Assembly (NCBI GenBank): GCA_009760855.2
Contig: WPIO01000027.1
Span: 3,900,501-3,964,500 of the forward strand
Source of the DNA: Cristatella mucedo
Taxonomy: Eukaryota > Bryozoa > Phylactolaemata > Cristatellidae
Length of the DNA stretch: 64,000 nt
Direction of reading: 5' to 3'
The translations under genes were made by a program, and so were the position numbers. The first letter of the stretch is position 1, and the number at the start of each line of letters is the position of its first letter. Positions 56,710 through 64,000 of the stretch are shown here, in pieces. Under the pieces are notes generated by a model. The model worked only from the letters and a program-made list of their open reading frames with translations. It had not been told where the DNA came from and ran no database searches.

Positions 56710-56991
56710 GTGAGTATTGTCAAGATTCGATTGCCAGCTTGTTTCCAAGTAACATCAGCAACAGCATCTCCAGATTTCGTGATACTTTAAATTTTCACTG
56801 AAAGAGCGAAACCTTAAACCAGCACGTCTCTGGAAATTAGACGACCTCATTCAGCTCATGTAAAGTCACGCTTTCAAAGATCTAACGTCACTATCTACCT
56901 CTACTCGCTCAAGATCTCCGAACTCGTGCATCCGGACGCAATTGAAAGACGCTGAGTTTCTAGAGCGAAAAATAATATTTTTCACCGCTAG

Positions 56992-57204
56992 AAGTCCGCG
57001 AGGTATTACTTGATAGCCAAGTCCAAGGATAGTAAGAAGCTTATTAATGCAACGAGAAGAACAGACCTGGATTGGATAGCAAAGTATCTCTTAAAGTGTT
57101 CCTTAAAAGACCCCCAAATTTTCAGAAGACAGCTATCACACTTGGCCAACCGATCACTGAAAACTTACACGGCATTACAAGAGAACTTAAGAAATGCTAC
57201 TTAG
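56992..57204 (+). CDS. Plus-strand Cys-rich gene, terminal exon
   Basis: The acceptor is TATTTTTCACCGCTAG, phase 0. It is open for 70 codons to a TAG at 57202-57204, with AATAAA at about 57312. The peptide begins KSARYYLIAKSKDSKKLIN, then DWIAKYLLKCSLKDPQIF, and ends LQENLRNAT. It is basic and helical. It makes the protein longer at the C-terminus than typical OS-D proteins, so that name stays speculative. Confidence 0.68.
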   Translation, partial: KSARYYLIAKSKDSKKLINATRRTDLDWIAKYLLKCSLKDPQIFRRQLSHLANRSLKTYTALQENLRNAT

Positions 57205-60200
57205 CAGGTTACAAGACTACTATTTGCTATCACAAAGCCATCTCGACATAATGGAGTTGCACGTGGCTTTTATGCTTCCTGTAGTGCACAGCAGCGTTGC
57301 TCGCGGCTAAAATAATAAAGCTGTATTCAATCTGAATAGTTAGGTTAAGTGGTAAAACTAATGAGCAACATTGATGTTTTTCTGAAAAAAATATTTCTTC
57401 TTTAAAAATTAAGCTGCCTTTCAGTCCAGTGACTTGCTACAAGTGGAGACATACCTAAACGATACCTTTCGCGAGATAAAAACAGGGCGGTTCTATTCCT
57501 AAATGTAATTGCATTACTTTCGCGCGTCAATTTGCATTATTTTCATCAAACCATTCACCAGTAATACGCTTTCAATGAAAAGAAAAGACCCAAAGAAAAA
57601 CAAAACAGCTTAAGCTGCGCGGCGATTTCTTTCCATAGTCGTCTGGCCCCAGAACCGTGTCGAGGGGCCCTGGGCTATTTAAGTTGCATGACTACCCTTG
57701 CGCAAAAACGTCGGAATCCGCGTCTAACTAAAATCACGACACCCTTCTGTCTTCGTGAGACTTTTACGTGAAACTAAAAACATGCCTTTACTTGCTTAAG
57801 CCACCCGGACGCTCAGCCCCTGAAATAAATTACACGTCGTTGAGTAACTTATAATGAAGTTCAGATATATTAAAGCGCTTCTTCTGTGCTCTTCTACCTA
57901 CCTCTCTGTAGCTATGCTTTTCTATCTGCTCTATCGGTAGATATGTACTTATATCTATCTGTAGATATGCTCTTATAGCTATTCTTTTCTACTATCACAG
58001 TCACCGCCACTCTTGCCGTACGACACTGATACCGATGTAATCAATTTCATTTCCTTGAATCGTAACCAACCAATCGTAACCTTGAACCGTAACCAACCAA
58101 TCGTAACCTAGAACCGTAACCAACGTTAGAGCTGAATCGTATAAATCCACACATTTCAGGTGCGTGTCCTCATTACAGAAACCGCTGCTTTTGATTCAGG
58201 CTTATGCTGCGACTAAAACCACACTTTTACTATAACCACCTAACAGGCCGGCAGCCAAATAATTTCTTCACACCTGGCTGCACTTCACGACGGTGGAAGC
58301 AGACTCCTCGTACAGTACGCAAAGATGATAATTTCAGAATATAGTACGGCAAGTAGGATAACTTCGGAATAAAGAACGGCAAAGGACGTCTGTCGTGAGA
58401 CTGGGTGCTTAAAAATGTCGCGCAGAGCGGTGAGCACGCCCGCAGGATCATCGGGCCACCTGTCCCGCGCTCCACCGTTTGCTCGTAGAGAGCGTAGCCC
58501 ATTTAATGGCGTTAATTGCAGAACCAAAAGCTCGGGCTTTATTATGGCCCCGAGTCTACTGAGACTAAAATCCATCGCATACTGCCTGAATAAACGCACA
58601 CGCTTGTAATTGCGATTTGGGCGCCAGGCAGCAGCTATTGAGACCGGTGCTGTCGACGATTGGATGGCTTATTCGCGTCGCGGCTTACTTAGGTCATTGT
58701 AAGCGGGTGTAACATCGGAGAGCGGTCAGCCGCCGCATGTTGAGCAATCGAAGATCGCAAGAATGCGTGCCGCATAGCGGAAGGTTTGGGTGGGTCAGCA
58801 ACTAAAACTACTGAGTGGCTGAAGTTCATCTTTGGCTGGACCGAATCCCGCAGAAATATCGCCCCGAGCGGGAGTGATAGAAGCCTCTAGGTTGCCGATC
58901 CTTCGGTAGTTTAGCTGTCACTCTTTACTCTAAAGACATCCTTATTTCCCTCTGCTGTTCCTAGACTGCGGCACTCTCATTGCTCTTACGCACCGATATC
59001 GTTTCCCTTCGCCGTCCATTTTAGTCTTAATTTTCCTTCTCGTCTCTATCAGGACTCTGCTTCTCGTTTCACGAAATTCCTTATAATACGCCACGATTCC
59101 CAATATACAATACGCAATGGTTTGGCTTCGGTTGAAGACAATGTCACTGAATGCGTGCCTAGAGCTACCTTTGGCATTTCGTGTCGTTTCATAGAGAACT
59201 AGGCGCCGCAACTTACTTTTGCTGGCCCTTAACTTGGGTCTCGTATGGAAGTACACAACTCTCAGAGATACGGCAGCCAAGTTGTGCTAAATGGGTGACA
59301 TTAATAGAGTTCTCTTGAAGGGCTCTGATTTTTTCTTACTAAAGCATAACGCCGACATTGGAGATCACTCCTCCGCATAACTTTATCCCCAGAGATTAAT
59401 CGACTGCCTCGAAAAGAAATGCGCGCATGGAAGCTCAACGTCGCGACTCTGGGCAGCAATGTGAGGTGCGCGCCTGCGTCGAAGCGTGCGCATGCTTGCA
59501 TGAGGCAGTAAAGGCACGCTTATTTTCGCTCTCATTGACATGCAGCCCACTTTTCATCGTGCCCATTTAGTGGGACAACCCCCTCTTCTCTTTGTTACAT
59601 CCAATAACAAGTATTTGCAGCTTCCCATCATGGCGCCGGTACCATCTCGCCAGACCGAGCTTTAGAAATCTGGACTATCGCGAGGCCTAAGCGCGTCCCG
59701 TCTAGAAAAACTAGAGCTGCGCATTGATTTTTGCTTCGCTTGTTGGAGTTTTAAACGAAACGCTGCCACCAATTCTGCATGACCCTCCTTTCTTGCGGCC
59801 GAAGACGTTTAGAGCGAAGCCCGGACGAGCGTTATATTGTACGAGCTTTTAGCTGAATACCGATCACAAATCTAGGCTACGAGTAGCTTGCTAGCCTCAC
59901 CGTAAGGAATAGGTGCCGATGCTGAGCAGTGCTGCTTGCTTGTTCTCGCTTTGGCAGCGGTTACTGGTAAAGTGACGTCAGTTGATTGTGCTGCGTTGCC
60001 GCACGCGACGCCAGAGGCATAATGAGACTTTTCGGCGCCCGGGGACTAAGCTACAAATGGCGCCCATCCGCTTGTCAAAAATTGATGCACAATAGCTCCT
60101 CCGCAGAAGAAATGCAAAAACACATGCAATCAGACATATATAGTCGAGAAATGTTTTTTAACTGTAGTAAGGATACAAGGTAGCTACCACGGCTTTAACT

Positions 60201-60248
60201 TGTGTGAAGTTTTCTGGCCTTTGACGTGGAAAACTGATTTATTACAGT
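57205..60248. other. Long stretch without a confirmed gene
   Basis: 58327-58386 is a 30-bp tandem pair. Short AACCAACCAATCGTAACC-type repeats lie at about 58065-58125. A minus-strand donor-like AAAA|GTAAGT lies at about 59214, after a frame lacking an ATG. Nothing else was recognised. Confidence 0.4.
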
Positions 60249-60597
60249 TTAAAAGTAAATACTTTCTGGTGTTTCTTTCTTTATGCTTAATAATGCTAAA
60301 TCTGAGAGTTGATCTTGCCCCATGTATGCTCTCCGATAAGACAGGATTATCTTCAGCTTGCTAAAGGAACGTTCACAACTGGCAACTGATACAGCTATAG
60401 TGATAAGAACTTTCAAGGCAACTCTCAAATTAGGAAGCACGTCTTCTCCGTAACTGACAGTTAAAAGCAAAAGTCCCGGTGGTGTCCTTAGTGCCGAGTC
60501 GTGAAGTGTGGCAAGCACTTTAGAGTCACATATTTCGTTGTTCAGCTCTGATCCATCCAGTCTGAAAAATACAAGCCTATTTGTAGTACAACCAGCA
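60249..60597 (-). pseudogene. hAT-family transposase, C-terminal dimerisation region
   Basis: Minus-strand coding: VLPNLRVALKVLITIAVSVA, then SCERSFSKLKIILSYRRAYM, then GQDQLSDLALLSIKKE. This is the hAT dimerisation block (P-N-L-R-x-x-L-x-x-L-L-T-x-P-V-x-x-A-S-x-E-R-S-F-S-K-L-K). It is interrupted on its N-terminal side by a LINE B copy at 60598. The frame that runs on into the LINE is a chance fusion. Confidence 0.82.
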
Positions 60598-61243
60598 TGT
60601 GCGATCAGGCGATTGCAGCCGGTGCAAAACTCTGCAGCCAGGCTTGTCTGTCGTGAGCGTCGCAGTTGCCACATTACTCCACTTCTCGCCGACCTGCACT
60701 GGCTACCAGTCAAGCAACGGATTGACTTCAAGGTTTTGTCCCTCACTTTTAGGTCCCTTCATTCTATGGCTCCAGCCTATCTTTCAGATATACTACCCCA
60801 TCAGGCCAAGCATCGTGCCACCCGCTTTTCGGAATCCAACAGTCTAGAAATACATCATACAAACCTTAAATCCTTTGGAGACCGTGCATTTAGTTCCTAT
60901 GCTCCCAAAGCCTGGGACTCCCTCCCGACCTGCGTCAGAACATCCCCTGACCTGACCACATTTAAAAGGAACCTAAAAACACACCTATTTAGGACAGCAT
61001 TTATTGGGTCCCTGTGATTCGTCCTTGATGTGCTTATGCGTGCTGACACTGTGCATGCTGCCACTAACCACATTTGCATGCTGACCCTGTGCATGTCATC
61101 CCTAACCATATTATTCATTTCGTTCGTTTTTCAAGCATGATTTTACTTACCATTAAATTTAATTTCTCTTTGCAGCAAATGTAAAGCGCCTAGAAAGAGA
61201 TTAAGTTCTCTGAGGGCGCTTTATCAAGTGAATTATTTTTATT
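60598..61243 (+). mobile_element. L2-like LINE (family B), 5'-truncated, inserted in the hAT relic
   Basis: C-terminal domain (frame 60508-61017), 3' UTR, stem-loop and ATTATTATTA tail. Confidence 0.82.
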
Positions 61244-61249
61244 ATTATT

Positions 61250-61455
61250 ACTTGATCTAGACATTGGTGGTGTAGTTTGGTCAGGTCAAGAGTCTTCAAA
61301 AGCTTCTCAACTTTAAAAAAGAAAATAAATTTGACATCAAGATCTGTGAGTAGGTAAAATCTATTTATAATTTGTTGTCGTAGATAATCTATGCTATCCT
61401 TCATTATTCTTGAAATCTACAATGCCGAAAGACTTCTTTTTAGAGTTTTCCTGGA
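61250..61455 (-). pseudogene. hAT transposase, upstream fragment
   Basis: The minus strand reads MKDSIDYLRQQIINRFYLLT and continues with a hydrophobic Leu-rich run. This type of segment (I-D-x-L-x-x-Q-x-x-x-R-F) precedes the dimerisation block in hAT transposases. There are stops upstream. Confidence 0.5.
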
Positions 61456-61461
61456 ATCTGA

Positions 61462-61795
61462 AAGGACGAATCACAGGGACCCACTAAATGCTGTCCTAAA
61501 TAGGTGTGTTTTTAGGTTCCTTTTAAATGTGGTCAGGTCAGGGGATGTTCTGACGCAGGTCGGGAGGGAGTTCCAGGCTTTGAGAGCATATGAACTAAAT
61601 GCACGGTTTTCAAAGGATTTGAGGTTTGTATGAGGTATTTCTAGACTGTTGGATTCCGAAAAGCAGGTGGTACGATGCTTGGCCTGATGGGGTAGTATAC
61701 CTGACAGATAGGCTGGAGCCAAAGAATGCAGTGACCTAAAAGTGATCGACAAAACCTTGAAGTCAACCCGTTGCTTGACTGGTAGCCAGTATAGA
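61462..61795 (-). mobile_element. LINE-B C-terminal fragment without 3' UTR
   Basis: Minus frame 61471-61881 carries WLPVKQRVDFKVLSITFRSL to TAFSGSL. The 3' UTR and tail are missing, so it was cut on that side. Confidence 0.72.
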
Positions 61796-62460
61796 GTGTA
61801 CTTGAGATTGAGGCATGAACAGATTAGCGATACGCAGGCAAAACACTGGGGCTTAACTGTGCCAGTTTTTCCCTTGGTCATTGATAAGCTTACTAAGAGA
61901 TTCTTTCAGTAGTCAACTGTCTCTTTCTCTTAAACCATTTGTTTGTGGGTGGTAGGAAGATGAAATGGGGTATCTGTATAAAAATGCTCCGTCAGGTTTT
62001 TGACTATCGAGTTCACAAACTCACGTCCCTGATCGCTAATCAGAATATCCATACAGTGAAATCAGTAAATAGGCGGAGTATAAATAAAATTTCCGATTTG
62101 GAATTCTGGTCCAGAACAAATTTTGCTTCAGTCTAGTAGGAGGAATAATCTGTGACACCGACTATATATTTGTTGCCGTTTGACGTTTCCTGAAGAGGGC
62201 AGCTCCTACCAACCCGACTAGGCTCCATACGTTTCCAGGCTCTGGTTTGCTGCTGAGTGGTGAAGCCTCTTTGCTGATTTTGGGATTTATTACAAAAACA
62301 TTTTCACTGTCACATGTCTCACGCTGAACTTTGTTCTTAACCTTTTCCATGTAATAACGGTCAGGGATTTTGGCCAACATCTTATCTCAGCCCAAATGAC
62401 CAAAACAAATCTATTTGTCATGACAGGCCTGCCAAGATAGCTGGACATCCGATTTTTGTG
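61796..62460 (-). pseudogene. Ty3/gypsy-type integrase relic
   Basis: Minus-strand order: MLAKIPDRYYMEKVKNKVQ, a damaged zinc-binding part; GNVWSLVGLVG, where the core starts; DILISDQGREFVNSIVKN, the second Asp motif of the integrase core; then PPTNKWFKRKRQ and the frameshifted PSVLPAYR. These fit an integrase (H-P-Q-T-N-G-x-x-E-R ... Y-R), with the last Glu position lost. Stops and frameshifts occur. It is closest in type to the GIN1/KRBA2 kind of integrase. Confidence 0.65.
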
Positions 62461-63405
62461 AGTTTCGACAGAATTGGTAGTGAATCCCTCCGTCTGCTCA
62501 ATGCGGCTAAGCTGTTAGTCTGAACTGAGACTTGGAATTCGCACATTTTTCTGGTTAGATCGTAAATTTACTGGGGGTACTTTTGCTGTATTGCAATGTA
62601 GAATCTCACAAGTCGAGAGGTGGTCTTACATGGTTGGGAACTGAATTTGAAGCTATTTAAAAAATAATTAATTTATTATACAAGTGAGTGTAGTGTGAGA
62701 ACCTCCTAAGATTTTCTCTTCAGTAATGTGTGCGCTGTTAAACTGCATAAATATGACGTCCAAAAACTCGCCTCTAAGTTTACTTATGTTTAAGGGAATA
62801 AAAAAAGCAAAATTAACCTACCTTTAATCAAATTGTGGACTTTGCGATTCCATCACTTCCAACAAAAGCATTAAATGGGATTGCGGGCGTATTTAACTTT
62901 ACTACAACTTAAGTTGACTGCTTCTAAAAACTGCTTCAATTGATCAAATTGAAATTACTACTTCTATTTCTACACTGTTTCGATATATTCGAAATTTCTC
63001 TGTCGGATACAGGTGGAATTTAGTTTTCATGTGTTCTCTGTAAGGACAATTGCTATAGAAAATTAATTACAATTACAAGGTTTAATTGTAATAAAATAGG
63101 TTTGGTTTCCCTGTGTCATCTGCCAGATGGGTAATATTCCGGCCTGGAGGGGTATGGACTGGTCAGTTCGTCTTAAATCTTGGGGTATTGTTTAGCCTAG
63201 GGCACCTTATCCTTCGGGATATACCCTGGCCTGGGCCAAACTATATCCCGGTTTAATCGAGGCAGGGGTTATTTTTGCCTGGTATACTGGTACTCTTCAT
63301 GGTAGGACTTCGCGAAGCCCCCGGAGGCCGCGTAGGGCGATAGGCTGAAAGCGGAGCAGAAAGTGTAGTAGAAAATGCCGAGTTTAGTCAATGAGAGATA
63401 GATAG
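62461..63405. other. No gene recognised
   Basis: AT-rich to about 63100; then CTGG-rich sequence with TATATCCCGG / GGGATATACC partial repeats at 63218-63252. Confidence 0.4.
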
Positions 63406-63456
63406 CAGAGGGAGAGAGAGAGAGAGAGGAAAGAGGGAGGAAAGGGAGAGGGGGAG

Positions 63457-63532
<76 letters not shown>
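63406..63532 (+). repeat. (GA)n microsatellite
   Basis: GA-rich, with GGGAGG interruptions in the first half and pure GAGAGA after 63461. It gives Ser/Leu frames on the minus strand that are not genes. Confidence 0.95.
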
Positions 63533-63533
<1 letters not shown>

Positions 63534-64000
63534 GTCTGATGATCACGCAGAAGTTCACGCGTGCGCTCATTCGTCAAGCTTGCAGAACCCGTCGTGGAGA
63601 GAGCGTGGCGCGTGCGGACCACAGGCAATTCGGCTTTCACGATAGGAGCCCGCGATGACGGCGCTCTGGGTGAGCTCGCAGAGTCCGCATAGGATCTCTA
63701 TCAATTCCGCTTTTTTATTAGTAGCGTGCTGTCTCTAATCCACATTGTGTTCTTATTTAGTTTTGCTTACATTTGCCACCAAATTATTTTCATACTTCTG
63801 GTCCACAAATTAATACTATTTCTAAATATTGATCAGTCAATATAGTGAAGATAAAATTGCAGAAAGTAAGACTTTTTAGATGAAGGGTTTCTGTATAGGA
63901 AAGTAAGAAATAATGCTGATAGAAGTACGTTCTGGAGTTACGTTGAGTCTGGTTATAGAGGTAGCATGAAGTTGATCATCCACAACAACGAAAAACTGAT
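63533..64000. other. No gene recognised
   Basis: Mixed sequence, AT-rich after 63700. No splice-supported frame. Confidence 0.4.

Noticed and set aside
60249-60746. One 165-codon protein fusing an L2-antisense part and hAT
   Set aside because: The N-terminal third is the antisense of LINE B. The fusion arises from insertion, not a real gene.

Overview
The window is eukaryotic nuclear DNA, most likely from an invertebrate animal and possibly an arthropod. It has spliced genes with GT-AG introns, TATA-box promoters and very long introns. Those introns are filled with two families of L2/CR1-type non-LTR retrotransposons, tRNA-derived SINEs, LTR retroelements, a hAT relic and many satellites. 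There are no bacterial operons, no rRNA and no CRISPR. The species call is inference only. Most long open frames here are retrotransposon debris or simple-repeat artefacts. The real host genes are short exons that must be read through their splice sites.

Main result: a minus-strand gene for a divergent ubiquitin-specific protease with an N-terminal DUSP domain (USP4/11/15/32-like order) runs from about 55.3 kb down to below 1.8 kb. Eight exons in a row (55230-55311, 54809-54924, 47247-47344, 34304-34551, 31713-31812, 30372-30533, 25313-25462, 22407-22559) have good acceptor and donor sites and join in phase at every junction. They give 365 open codons covering the start, the DUSP domain, a linker, the Cys box, the Q/E box and the fingers region. 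Two further exons (16283-16387 with the Leu-Pro...Arg-Arg block, 1783-1963 with the His box) belong to the same fold, but at least one connecting exon was not found. The catalytic Cys and His are kept, while the usual GNTC context, the zinc-binding Cys pairs and the GHY tyrosine are lost.

Other host signals: a plus-strand gene at 55742-57204 with three phase-compatible exons (small Cys-rich protein, faint resemblance to arthropod chemosensory/OS-D proteins); two plus-strand TATA promoters (about 104 and 34077) where the first ATG is followed directly by a GT splice donor; plus-strand candidate exons at 2380-2603, 3815-3987, 41539-41735 and 42569-42720; and a minus-strand candidate exon at 2786-2965.

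Mobile DNA by region: 4-8 kb holds LINE tails, a small LTR element with primer site and polypurine tract, a solo LTR with an approximate target duplication, and a 1-kb LTR-like block. 8.9-13.3 kb holds nested L2 copies, 16.6-21.4 kb tandem L2 copies (one with a 381-residue RT frame), and 22.7-30.2 kb L2 copies, a 31-bp array and a 3-kb degraded L2. 32-35 kb holds a large inverted repeat, a heptamer satellite and a 45-bp minisatellite that supplies the splice acceptor of a USP exon. 35.5-46.6 kb holds L2 and SINE fragments, 50.8-53.6 kb an L2 followed by a 730-bp pyrimidine tract, and 60.2-62.5 kb a hAT transposase relic and a gypsy-type integrase relic cut by two L2 insertions.
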